A stretch of 26,481 nt of DNA from a virus, in the IMG/VR virus record IMGVR_UViG_3300042924_003291, positions 1 through 26,481 of that record; one strand, written 5' to 3'. Positions 8,585 to 14,217 of the stretch are shown here, one piece after another. The translations under genes were made by a program, and so were the position numbers. The notes under the pieces were generated by a model. That model was not told where the DNA came from. It saw only the letters and a program-made list of their open reading frames with translations, and searched no databases. The number at the start of each line of letters is the position of its first letter. The stretch's first letter is position 1.

Positions 8585-10060
8585 TCAATCCTCAGCTTGT
8601 CTGGAGCGCTCTTTGCGCTTGATGATTTCGCTAAACGTCAGGCCCGAAGTAATCGAGCCGTCCTGCTTGGCGATGAAGTCGTAAACGGGCTTTCGGTCGC
8701 CCGGCTTGTTGCGAATGAACGGGCGCGACATGCAGGCGTATCGAGCCTCGTCGGGCGCGTGGTCCTCGCCATCCGTATCAACGTCCTCGGGCCTGTCCGG
8801 GTCGTGCTGTAGTGCTGGAAGCGTGCGGATCAAGTCTCTGCACGTCGAGAACAGCAGAAGCCCCGGCCCTGTCTCGTCGCCCTTAAGCCGTTGCCGCACT
8901 TGGTCCCAACCACCCAACGCACCGGACTGCGAAACACGCTTGTTGTCGGCCCGTCGCCAGCCCTTGCAGCCAGCCTTACCAATGCGCTCGATGATCGAGG
9001 GCCCGCCGTCCTCCGAGAACGTCGCGGGGTCAGCCACGCCATACGTGATCGTGTCACCGTCCTCACGCTCTAGAATGCCGTGCGCGACTTCCTCAGCGGT
9101 TAGCTTCAGGCCGACGTTCGGTTCGCCGTTCGATCCATACCACTCGCGGTAACGAACCAGACACCCGCGCGGGATGTCGGGCAATTCGCCGTCGCTGATA
9201 GCCCACCAGCCGACAGAGAACGGCCTAGCCGATCCCCAGTCGAGCGAGCGGAACCGCGTCCAATGCTTCGGCAACTCGATAGGCGCGATGACGTGGCGCG
9301 ACATGGAAAACTCGGGGAAGTACGCCCCCGTGATTACCGACCAGTCGCCCTCAAGCCACGCACGCACAAGCTCGGGAGAGCCAAGGCCCCTCAGCCTGCC
9401 CTCGTATCCAGGATCGTTCGCCGTCAGTAGTTTGTTGTCGTGTAACTTCGCCGGTACGAATATCCGCTCCATCTTGGTTGCGGGGTCGCGGATCGGCACG
9501 TAACCAGTCGGCGCGGGGTCGATGAAATACCCCTTAACCCAATGATGTCCCACGCCACCCGGGTTGGCCGCTGATCGTATGCGCTTGGTCGGAACAGGCT
9601 GGCTAGACCGAAGGCGGGCGCGCAGGAACTTGTAAGCGAAGCTAGACGCCCACTGCGTTAGTTCATCCCATCCCAACCATGTGTACTGATGGCCCTGATA
9701 CCTCGTCGCGTCTCTGTCAGCCTCAAGAAACCGCATCTTGAGGTTTGCGCCGTTCGGCCAGAGCCAAGTCTTTTTCTGTTCGTTCCACTCAGCGCCGCTA
9801 GGCCGATAAAGCTCATGCGCGCGGGAAATTAATTCTTCTAGTTCAGGATACGTGCGGCGGAAGATAGCCCCGCGCCACGCACTGCCGTAGGTCGGAACGT
9901 CTTGCAGGAAGTCGCCAAGCAGATAGTCAGACTTACCGCCACCAGCCGCACCGCCGTAGAAAAGCTCGGGGCACCAGTCTAGGGCTATCGCGTCACTCTG
10001 CGGCCCCGGCTGGGGTGCCCATGAGCGCTGCGGCTCCAAGTTCTCGCTTGCGTCGGTCAA
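8585..10060 (-). CDS. terL: Terminase large subunit (packaging ATPase/nuclease)
   Basis: This 491-aa protein is the ATP-driven DNA packaging motor with a headful or site-specific nuclease. The Walker A motif is at residues 36-44 (GGAAGGGKS) and Walker B at about 128-133 (WLGWDE). A coupling/adenine region follows, then the RNase H-like nuclease domain beginning RFRSLDWGSARPFS, whose aspartate is the first catalytic acid, with further acids at GVADPATF and in DGEDHAPDEARY. The start is a TTG at 10060 with a GAGG Shine-Dalgarno 6-7 bases upstream, overlapping the small terminase gene by 68 bases. No later start precedes Walker A. Confidence 0.93.
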   Translation of the reverse strand: MTDASENLEPQRSWAPQPGPQSDAIALDWCPELFYGGAAGGGKSDYLLGDFLQDVPTYGSAWRGAIFRRTYPELEELISRAHELYRPSGAEWNEQKKTWLWPNGANLKMRFLEADRDATRYQGHQYTWLGWDELTQWASSFAYKFLRARLRSSQPVPTKRIRSAANPGGVGHHWVKGYFIDPAPTGYVPIRDPATKMERIFVPAKLHDNKLLTANDPGYEGRLRGLGSPELVRAWLEGDWSVITGAYFPEFSMSRHVIAPIELPKHWTRFRSLDWGSARPFSVGWWAISDGELPDIPRGCLVRYREWYGSNGEPNVGLKLTAEEVAHGILEREDGDTITYGVADPATFSEDGGPSIIERIGKAGCKGWRRADNKRVSQSGALGGWDQVRQRLKGDETGPGLLLFSTCRDLIRTLPALQHDPDRPEDVDTDGEDHAPDEARYACMSRPFIRNKPGDRKPVYDFIAKQDGSITSGLTFSEIIKRKERSRQAED

Positions 10061-10352
10061 GCCATTCCTCTCGCGTCTCGCGCGGCGGCCTGTCTACCGG
10101 ATCGCCCTTCATGCCGATTTCGCCGCTGTGCTTCTGTTCGACGCTCGATAGCTTGGCGTGGACGTAGGGTGCAGCAGCCACCGCAGCGTCAAACCGCGTC
10201 TTTTTGTCCGTGTCGGTGTCGCGAAGAAGGGTCAGCAGATAATCGAGTGGCATAATGCCGCCCTCTGCCGCCGCTTTCCGCGCTTCCTCGTTCAATTTCG
10301 TGGACTGGCCCGGCTTGCGCCCTGCCCCTGTCCTAGCCCCGCCGCGTGACAT
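9993..10352 (-). CDS. terS: Terminase small subunit
   Basis: The product is 119 aa. It opens with the basic, Gly-rich MSRGGARTGAGRKPG that is very common at the N-terminus of phage small terminases, followed by a helical region ending near AAAPYVHAKL (about residues 65-75) and a charged PRETREEWLDRRKREL tail. It recognises the packaging site and hands DNA to the large subunit, whose gene overlaps its 3' end by 68 bases. The ATG has no clear Shine-Dalgarno; the 5' flank is instead a tandem repeat. Confidence 0.85.
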   Translation of the reverse strand: MSRGGARTGAGRKPGQSTKLNEEARKAAAEGGIMPLDYLLTLLRDTDTDKKTRFDAAVAAAPYVHAKLSSVEQKHSGEIGMKGDPVDRPPRETREEWLDRRKRELGAAALMGTPAGAAE

Positions 10353-10367
10353 GTTTGAATGTTTGAA
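10352..10367 (+). repeat. Tandem 8-bp repeat at the small terminase start
   Basis: Two perfect copies of TGTTTGAA lie head to tail (10352-10359 and 10360-10367), followed by the related TTTGTTTCAA. They directly adjoin, by one base overlapping, the small terminase start codon on the minus strand and occupy the place of its ribosome binding site. A regulatory or packaging-site role is possible but unproven. Confidence 0.5.
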
Positions 10368-10381
10368 TTTGTTTCAACCGG

Positions 10382-10420
10382 TCAGCACTTGCGACCGCCG
10401 CCCTTTTTCTTCTTCGACAT
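10382..10420 (-). CDS. Possible lysine-rich 12-aa micropeptide
   Basis: ATG at 10420-10418 opens MSKKKKGGGRKC, preceded by GAGGG 5-6 bases upstream and closed by TGA. Very short Lys/Gly-rich ORFs are sometimes found before terminase genes. It could be a leader peptide for the small terminase gene 30 bases downstream, or chance. Confidence is limited by its size. Confidence 0.3.
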   Translation of the reverse strand: MSKKKKGGGRKC

Positions 10421-10440
10421 GATGCCCTCAGAAATTAAAT

Positions 10441-10623
10441 TTATTTCGGAAGCCAAACCGGACCAGTTGCCAGTATCAGAAGATTTCCCATGTCGCCGCC
10501 GCATGGTGATGGGTTTGGATAGGACGGGATATCACCCCATACGCGGGCAGCTTCAAAATCAGGAATGCCGAAGGAATACCGCGCCGCCGACTTGAATGTG
10601 CGGTGTTCGTCTTTTTCCAGCAT
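10441..10623 (-). CDS. Uncertain 60-aa ORF downstream of the early terminator
   Basis: ATG at 10623-10621 lies directly after the T tract of the leftward terminator and opens a 60-aa frame beginning MLEKDEHRTFKSAARYSFG and ending TGPVWLPK. A longer reading from a GTG at 10719 would span the terminator hairpin and is less likely. There is no strong Shine-Dalgarno and no recognised family. The frame may be real because it fills otherwise empty space and has phage-like composition, but the evidence is weak. Confidence 0.3.
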   Translation of the reverse strand: MLEKDEHRTFKSAARYSFGIPDFEAARVWGDIPSYPNPSPCGGDMGNLLILATGPVWLPK

Positions 10624-10630
10624 GGGCACC

Positions 10631-10665
10631 AAAGAAAAGCCCCGCCGCCGGTTAAAGCGCGGGGC
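10631..10665 (-). terminator. Rho-independent terminator ending the leftward early operon
   Basis: The stem GCCCCGC (10665-10659) pairs with GCGGGGC (10645-10639) around a 13-base loop and is followed leftward by TTTTCTTT. It lies 54 bases beyond the stop of the DUF6362/T5orf172 gene and separates early from late leftward transcription. Confidence 0.8.
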
Positions 10666-10718
10666 CAAGTTGGGGAGGAGACACACCATCAAACGGAAAC
10701 CGCCGACGATGACACGCA

Positions 10719-11489
10719 CTATGCGGCTAAAGTGTTGCGCCTCAAAGCCTCAAGGTGTTGCAACACTTTATCAGCGTGATCCATTTCACGCATTGCCTTG
10801 ACCGCATCGAGTACCAAGCCCTCGGGGCGGAACCATTCGCCGTTTGCGCGGTGCGGCGATAGATGCGCGTGCATTAGGCGTTCTTGGGCCGGTGTCCCGT
10901 ATACCCAAGCGTAAAGCTCTAACTTGTCGGGATTGGCCGTCTGAAGGCTCGTCAGCCGTTCCTCGGGGACATACGAAAAGCCAATCTTGAATACGTTTAC
11001 CGTGGTTGCGCGGATTGCGTAGACCTTGGGCGTGGCACGCTGGACGACCGTCTCAGCGCGCATCTTCTTTAGAAAGCCCTGTTCGCAGGCGATCAACTTC
11101 ATAACTGCCATTGTGTAGATGCGCCAAGCCGTCGTGCGGTCGAAGCCGTGGACGGATTGAATGACCTTCCAGGGCTTCCGGAAGGCGCGCGCCCAAACCA
11201 CCTTACGCTCGTTTAGGTCTAGGGCTTTGTTGATAAGCAGGCAAAGCGCGTCTAGATCGTCAATTGCGCGGGATGATGGGGCTTCACCTGGCACCCCCTC
11301 AAACGCCGTGCCGTAGGATTCCCAATAGTCTCTGACAACCTCGGGCCAGTATGCCTGATCGCCCTTCGGCCTAGTCCCGTGGGATGGCAGGCGGCGGATC
11401 GTCATTGCAGCCAATTCGAGGCGCTGGCGCATCCTCACGGCATCGGGGTTTTGTTCGCGCGGGTCAACATTTTGCGTATGTCGCTGCAT
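10719..11489 (-). CDS. DUF6362-like HTH protein fused to a T5orf172/MUG113 GIY-YIG-type domain
   Basis: The product is 256 aa. Residues about 20-140 resemble DUF6362 (LAAMTIRRLPSHG..., YWPEVVRDYWESYG, then a helix-turn-helix-like FDRTTAWRIYTMAV). Residues about 155-230 resemble the T5orf172/MUG113 branch of GIY-YIG nucleases: VYAIRATTVNVFKIGFS corresponds to the GIY...KIG strand pair, then EERLTSLQTANPDKLEL, and ERLMHAHLSPHRANGEWF with the H...GEWF signature. DUF6362 proteins are usually found alone near terminase genes, so the C-terminal nuclease-like domain is the notable part. The ATG at 11489 has GGAGG 6 bases upstream; an in-frame TTG directly before it is less well placed. Copies of an 18-bp dyad flank the gene at both ends, suggesting autoregulation. 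Domain names are from recognition, and nuclease activity is inferred. Confidence 0.8.
   Translation of the reverse strand: MQRHTQNVDPREQNPDAVRMRQRLELAAMTIRRLPSHGTRPKGDQAYWPEVVRDYWESYGTAFEGVPGEAPSSRAIDDLDALCLLINKALDLNERKVVWARAFRKPWKVIQSVHGFDRTTAWRIYTMAVMKLIACEQGFLKKMRAETVVQRATPKVYAIRATTVNVFKIGFSYVPEERLTSLQTANPDKLELYAWVYGTPAQERLMHAHLSPHRANGEWFRPEGLVLDAVKAMREMDHADKVLQHLEALRRNTLAA
10729..10769. repeat. AAAGTGTTGCAACACTTT-type sites at the 3' end of the DUF6362 fusion gene
   Basis: A nearly perfect 18-bp dyad (AAGGTGTTGCAACACTTT, 10752-10769) and a half site (AAAGTGTTGC, 10729-10738) lie in the last codons of the gene. They match the site in its upstream region at 11541-11558. Confidence 0.6.
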
Positions 11490-11495
11490 CAAATA

Positions 11496-11558
11496 CCTCC
11501 GAATACACTATACCCTGATTGCAACACTTAACTAAGCCCTAAAGTGCGACAACACTTG
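11496..11558 (-). promoter_or_regulatory. Candidate promoter and operators of the DUF6362 fusion gene
   Basis: Leftward, a TATAGT -10 (11512-11507) precedes GGAGG (11500-11496) and the ATG. The 17 bases upstream of the -10 contain the half site GCAACACTT (11521-11529). A full site, AAAGTGCGACAACACTTG (11541-11558, 14 of 18 matching the consensus dyad), lies just beyond. The -35 (TTAGTT) is poor. This layout fits a repressed, possibly autoregulated internal promoter. Confidence 0.5.
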
Positions 11559-11603
11559 TTTAATCGTCGCAATAGCTTCTGCAATCTCAATCGCTGTTTT
11601 CAT
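11532..11603 (-). CDS. Possible 23-aa small protein
   Basis: ATG at 11603-11601 opens a frame that begins MKTAIEIAEAIATIKQVL and ends SHFRA, with GGAGG 11 bases upstream. The predicted product is one amphipathic helix. It lies in the only gap of the leftward early operon, just before the operator-bearing promoter, and its 3' codons contain one copy of the dyad. It may be a small helical protein or an accidental ORF. Confidence 0.35.
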   Translation of the reverse strand: MKTAIEIAEAIATIKQVLSHFRA

Positions 11604-11636
11604 GTTCTCACGGCCTCCAAAGAAAAAGTTTTGTTG

Positions 11637-11876
11637 TTAACCTTTGGACTCGTCCGGCAGGGCGAACGTGTCGGTATCGTTCAAGTCGTTGACGGCCCTC
11701 GTAAAGCAGTCCAAGCAATGCGGTCCAACCCCCGTCTCAAACCACGGCGTCATGCACTCGTTATTGATGGCGTGGACCATGGCCGTGCACTCGACGCAAT
11801 AAATGCTGCGGTATGCGTCGGGGTGTTTGTCTGGAAGAACATCCGTGATCCAGGAGTGGAATATCGGTTCTCTCAC
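11637..11876 (-). CDS. Small Cys-rich, probably zinc-binding protein
   Basis: The 79-aa product starts at a GTG that overlaps the upstream stop (GTGA). Two CxxC pairs, CVEC (about residues 27-30) and CLDC (about 54-57), with a His and further Cys nearby, suggest one zinc ribbon or finger. The C-terminus is acidic (NDLNDTDTFALPDESKG). No named family is recognised; a DNA- or protein-binding accessory role is possible. Confidence 0.65.
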   Translation of the reverse strand: MREPIFHSWITDVLPDKHPDAYRSIYCVECTAMVHAINNECMTPWFETGVGPHCLDCFTRAVNDLNDTDTFALPDESKG

Positions 11877-12034
11877 CGTGTATCTCCATTCAGCTTGCGG
11901 CGTAGGGCCATGCGCCAGTCGGCAAAGGTGCTGCGTTTGGGCTTCTCGTCAATGAAAGCGAAAACCCACCAATCATCCTCCACTATCCAATAGGGCTTTC
12001 CCTTGAAATGATCCGGCTCGTATCTGATCTTCAC
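11873..12034 (-). CDS. Small hypothetical protein (53 aa)
   Basis: A GTG start at 12034 overlaps the upstream stop by GTGA, and its own TGA overlaps the next GTG in the same way. The product reads VKIRYEPDHFKGKPYW, then a Trp-rich EDDWWVFAF strand and a basic DWRMALRRKLNG helix. The compact alpha/beta layout and both couplings support a genuine gene. The family is unknown. Confidence 0.6.
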   Translation of the reverse strand: MKIRYEPDHFKGKPYWIVEDDWWVFAFIDEKPKRSTFADWRMALRRKLNGDTR

Positions 12035-12216
12035 TCCCGCCTCCCGTATCTCTCATTCGCCCAATTGATGACAGCCTGCTTGAACCAATCGTCCGATAGC
12101 TTGTCGACGTGGATACAGGCCACCCCGTCAAACATCCACGCGCGGCGGCGGAACTCGTCCATTTCCCATTCAGGTGTTTGGGGACGGGGGACGGTGCGGG
12201 AGAGGGAACTACGCAC
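12031..12216 (-). CDS. Small hypothetical protein (61 aa)
   Basis: The GTG at 12216 has GGAG 8 bases upstream and overlaps the DUF551 gene's 3' end by 8 bases. A longer reading upstream would run antiparallel to nothing and is just the alternative frame of the DUF551 gene, so it was rejected. The conserved-looking part is the C-terminal MDEFRRRAWMFDGVAC...WFKQAVINWANERYG, a basic and aromatic helical segment. The first 18 residues are low in complexity, and an internal ATG (MDEF) could be the real start. Function unknown. Confidence 0.55.
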   Translation of the reverse strand: MRSSLSRTVPRPQTPEWEMDEFRRRAWMFDGVACIHVDKLSDDWFKQAVINWANERYGRRE

Positions 12217-12430
12217 GGGGCGGCTCCGGGAGCGGTTGCCAGTGCGTCGGCCAGTCGTGGGCATCCGGGCCAAAGTCGCCGTCGTCATCCATCCAAACGC
12301 CGATCTTTTTGGATTTTGACGACGCGAAGAACTCCTTGCTCCACGCACCGACAGAAGCCCACCCCTTTTTCCCGAGCAAGATGCGCGTTCCGTCACGCGG
12401 CGCTGTTTCGATTGGTTGCCACTCCGTCAC
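12209..12430 (-). CDS. DUF551 family protein
   Basis: This 73-aa protein begins at a GTG (12430) overlapping the stop of the replication gene (GTGA). It has the DUF551 signature at both ends: WQPIETAPRDGTRILLG near the start and DWPTHWQPLPEPP at the end, with VGAWS and VWMDDDGDFG between. DUF551 proteins are very common in phages and prophages, but their function is not established. Longer upstream readings of this frame lie inside the replication gene and were discarded. Confidence 0.82.
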   Translation of the reverse strand: MTEWQPIETAPRDGTRILLGKKGWASVGAWSKEFFASSKSKKIGVWMDDDGDFGPDAHDWPTHWQPLPEPPRA

Positions 12431-13320
12431 GCCACTTCCCCCTTCTGTCCGATACCGTGTTGCTTGCGCCATGCGATCACAAGAGGCGCGGGAATCTTCC
12501 ACGGGCCTTCGCGGTCGGGCCTTCGCCCCCAATCGTCCGGCCAAAATTTCTTGTCCGGCGTAAATCGCGCCAGGATGCCCGCCCAATCGCTTTCGGACTT
12601 GTCCCGCGTCGGGACTACCGCACCGGATGCGCTCGCAGCCGTAGCCCCATTCCCCGCTTGATTGCGGGCCGGTTTAAAATCGTCCGAACGTCGCAGCCAG
12701 TTCCGCCACGTCGCTTGCCAGTCCAGTTTCGTCGCGTCCCTGCCCGACTTCGCTTTCCAGAAATCTCGGAACTTCGGAAGTTCGCGCGCGATCTGTTGAG
12801 CAGGGAAGTCCTCGGGTTCTGGATTCCAATCATCCGAAAGCCGACAAGCCTTCGGGCGGGGCGCTGCCGTAGGCGGCGCGGCCTCTATCTCTTTCTCTGT
12901 CTGTATGTCTGTATGTGTGTCTGTCTGTATGTCTGTAGCGTTCGCGAATGGTCGCGTATGTTCGCGAACGTCGGTTTGTTCGTTTCGTTCGGCCTTGCTC
13001 TTGCGCCACTCTTTCGCGCGCTCCGCATTGGTAAGGTTCTGACGATCCTTCCACTTTGCGATGTGGTCGCCCTCGATCATGCCCTTGTCCCGCATGGCGA
13101 CGATGACCGCCTCGATCTCGGATGCGGTGAATCCAAGCGCTTCCTCCGCGCAATCTGCGTCGTAAGAGGCTATCGAGCCGCGTTCTTTGGTCCCGCCCGC
13201 CAACTCCAACAGGTACGCCCACACGGCTATGACGCAGCCGGTTTGCGTGTGCGCGAGTTTGGCGATGACGCGGAACTTCGGGTCCGTCACCGTACCGACG
13301 TGCCAGCAAAGCCAGTTCAT
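12427..13320 (-). CDS. Phage replication initiation protein (replisome organiser type)
   Basis: The product is 297 aa. The N-terminal part (residues 1-100) is a winged-helix-type domain (NWLCWHVGTVTDPKFRVIAKL, then VWAYLLELAG and GFTASEIEAVIVAMRDKGMI), typical of phage replication proteins that bind the origin. A basic helix KDRQNLTNAERAKEWRKSK follows, then a low-complexity linker (about 115-150) encoded by a microsatellite and iteron-like repeats. The C-terminal part has the recurrent LSDDWNPEPEDF...FRDFWKAKSGRDATKLDW and WRNWLRR segments found in phage O-like proteins. It overlaps the DnaA-domain gene (ATGA) and is probably the functional counterpart of lambda O. Confidence 0.82.
   Translation of the reverse strand: MNWLCWHVGTVTDPKFRVIAKLAHTQTGCVIAVWAYLLELAGGTKERGSIASYDADCAEEALGFTASEIEAVIVAMRDKGMIEGDHIAKWKDRQNLTNAERAKEWRKSKAERNEQTDVREHTRPFANATDIQTDTHTDIQTEKEIEAAPPTAAPRPKACRLSDDWNPEPEDFPAQQIARELPKFRDFWKAKSGRDATKLDWQATWRNWLRRSDDFKPARNQAGNGATAASASGAVVPTRDKSESDWAGILARFTPDKKFWPDDWGRRPDREGPWKIPAPLVIAWRKQHGIGQKGEVA
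12897..12937. repeat. TGTC/TGTA microsatellite inside the replication gene
   Basis: About 40 bases consist of alternating TGTCTGTA and TGTC/TGTG units on the plus strand. They encode Thr/Asp/Gln/His-rich linker residues (TDIQTDTHTDIQTE) of the replication protein and give strong purine/pyrimidine strand asymmetry next to the iteron-like repeats. Confidence 0.7.
12941..12970. repeat. Three 10-bp iteron-like repeats inside the replication gene (candidate origin)
   Basis: Three direct units, TTCGCGAATG, GTCGCGTATG and TTCGCGAACG, abut one another. The first and third contain the palindrome TTCGCGAA, spaced exactly 20 bp apart. They lie in the linker-coding part of the replication gene, as the lambda origin iterons lie in gene O. 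Confidence 0.55.
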
Positions 13321-13652
13321 GCCGCAATCGCCTCCACCTGCTTGACTACCGACCGTTCCGCAACCCTCTCGGAAACCCGCTTGCGGACCTCCAGGTACTT
13401 GAACTCGACTCCGTGCTTGGCCGCCCTAGCGGGCCATGTCCGGTAAGCGTGTAGGACGCTCGTATGGTCAGCGCGGCCCCATGCGCGGGCGACCTTGGCG
13501 GACCCGAACCGGGTAAACTCTTTCGTGAGGTTCATTGCCATGTGACGGGCCAGCACAATCGGCCCCTCGCGGCGCTCGCTGAGAAGGTCGCGGATCGAAA
13601 CCCCCATGACCCTTGTTACCTCTTGGGCGATGATCGTCACCGTGTTCGTCAT
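13317..13652 (-). CDS. Stand-alone DnaA domain IV-like DNA-binding protein
   Basis: The 111-aa protein matches only the C-terminal DNA-binding domain of DnaA. It shows the VSIRDLLSERREGPIVLARH basic-loop/helix pattern (about residues 19-38), AMNLTKEFT, and AWGRADHTSVLHAYR (about 56-70), which corresponds to the DnaA signature GGRDHTTVLHA. There is no AAA+ ATPase region. DnaA domain IV reads DnaA boxes, so this protein may mark the phage origin, recruit or displace host DnaA, or act as a regulator. The ATG at 13652 overlaps the upstream stop (ATGA); longer upstream readings are in the neighbour gene. It directly precedes the replication gene. Confidence 0.85.
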   Translation of the reverse strand: MTNTVTIIAQEVTRVMGVSIRDLLSERREGPIVLARHMAMNLTKEFTRFGSAKVARAWGRADHTSVLHAYRTWPARAAKHGVEFKYLEVRKRVSERVAERSVVKQVEAIAA

Positions 13653-13858
13653 CCTTCGCCCTCCGATAGAGCGGCGTCGATCATGGCGCGCCAAATATCG
13701 CGGGCTTCTACTGGAAAAATGTCATCAGGAGCGCCGGCCATTTCCTGCGTCGGTTCCCGCATGGCCTTGATCGCGGCTCGGGCCATTGCGTCGTAGTCGG
13801 GATGATGCAAGTCAGCAGCCCCCGCTATCGCCCGCGCCACTTCCTCTACCTTGGTCAA
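13649..13858 (-). CDS. Small hypothetical protein (69 aa)
   Basis: The best start is a TTG at 13858 with GGAGG 6 bases upstream, forming a TTGA overlap with the DUF1064 stop. An ATG far upstream would lie deep within the DUF1064 gene. The product is helical and Ala-rich (LTKVEEVARAIAGA, AMARAAIKAM, IWRAMIDAALSEG). This general 'V..VARAI...D....ARAAI.AM' pattern is common in small proteins of alphaproteobacterial phages with no assigned role. Confidence 0.65.
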   Translation of the reverse strand: MTKVEEVARAIAGAADLHHPDYDAMARAAIKAMREPTQEMAGAPDDIFPVEARDIWRAMIDAALSEGEG

Positions 13859-14217
13859 GACTTCCTCCCCACCTGTTGCCCGTTCACGAAGATTCCGACG
13901 TTCGGGTGCATGTTGTAGAAAACGTCTCGCTTGAACTTCCACTCATCGAGCGTCATCCCCTTGGTGTCGTCGTAGACCATCTGGTCGTGCGTGAAGTAGC
14001 GGAAGTCCCAGATCATCTTGCGCGGTCGCCATGTATCGACGTTGAGGATCGGCCCGTGCATTCCGTGGAGGATGACGGGGACCTGGCGTTCAAGGCGCGT
14101 TATCTTACCGGCCCTTTCAAGCCATTGAAGCTCCTGCCAGCGATGGGCTTCCGCCTTGGAATGGAAGCTGATGCCGTCCAATTCGGTGCGGACCGCGTTG
14201 TACTTCTGGCGCTTCAT
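13855..14217 (-). CDS. DUF1064 family protein, nuclease-like
   Basis: The 120-aa product shows the DUF1064 pattern: YNAVRTELDGISFHSKAEA at residues 6-24, RLERQVP, IWDFRYFTHDQMVYDDTKG (D...D.KG), and an LKR-equivalent KFKRDVF helix. DUF1064 proteins are small phage proteins with a restriction-endonuclease-like fold, proposed to be junction or branched-DNA nucleases. The E23, D90-region and D/K (YDDTKG) residues fit the PD-(D/E)XK layout. It overlaps the methyltransferase stop by 4 bases. A role in replication or recombination is inferred. Confidence 0.8.
   Translation of the reverse strand: MKRQKYNAVRTELDGISFHSKAEAHRWQELQWLERAGKITRLERQVPVILHGMHGPILNVDTWRPRKMIWDFRYFTHDQMVYDDTKGMTLDEWKFKRDVFYNMHPNVGIFVNGQQVGRKS

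Larger units (their letters stand above)
10353..10718. other. Gap between late and early leftward operons
   Basis: This 366-base stretch has no confidently assigned gene. It contains the tandem repeat at the small terminase start, a 12-codon lysine-rich ORF, an AT-rich patch (10434-10446), a 60-codon ORF of uncertain status and the terminator that ends the early operon. The promoter for the late leftward genes should lie here, left of the terminator, but I cannot identify a convincing -35/-10 pair. Confidence 0.5.

Noticed and set aside
10441-10719. 92-aa minus-strand frame from a GTG at 10719
   Set aside because: It would span the terminator hairpin at 10631-10665 and begins in the stop of the preceding gene without a ribosome site. 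Only the 60-codon part after the terminator was kept, at low confidence.
12217-12396. N-terminal extension of the 61-aa gene up to 12396
   Set aside because: The extension is Arg/Ser-rich and is the shifted reading of the DUF551 gene. The GTG at 12216 with GGAG upstream explains the gene better.
12438-13446. 445-aa plus-strand frame (12109-13446) opposite the replication gene
   Set aside because: It is Arg/Pro-rich and antisense to the well-supported replication, DUF551 and DnaA-domain genes, so it was treated as a GC-driven shadow.
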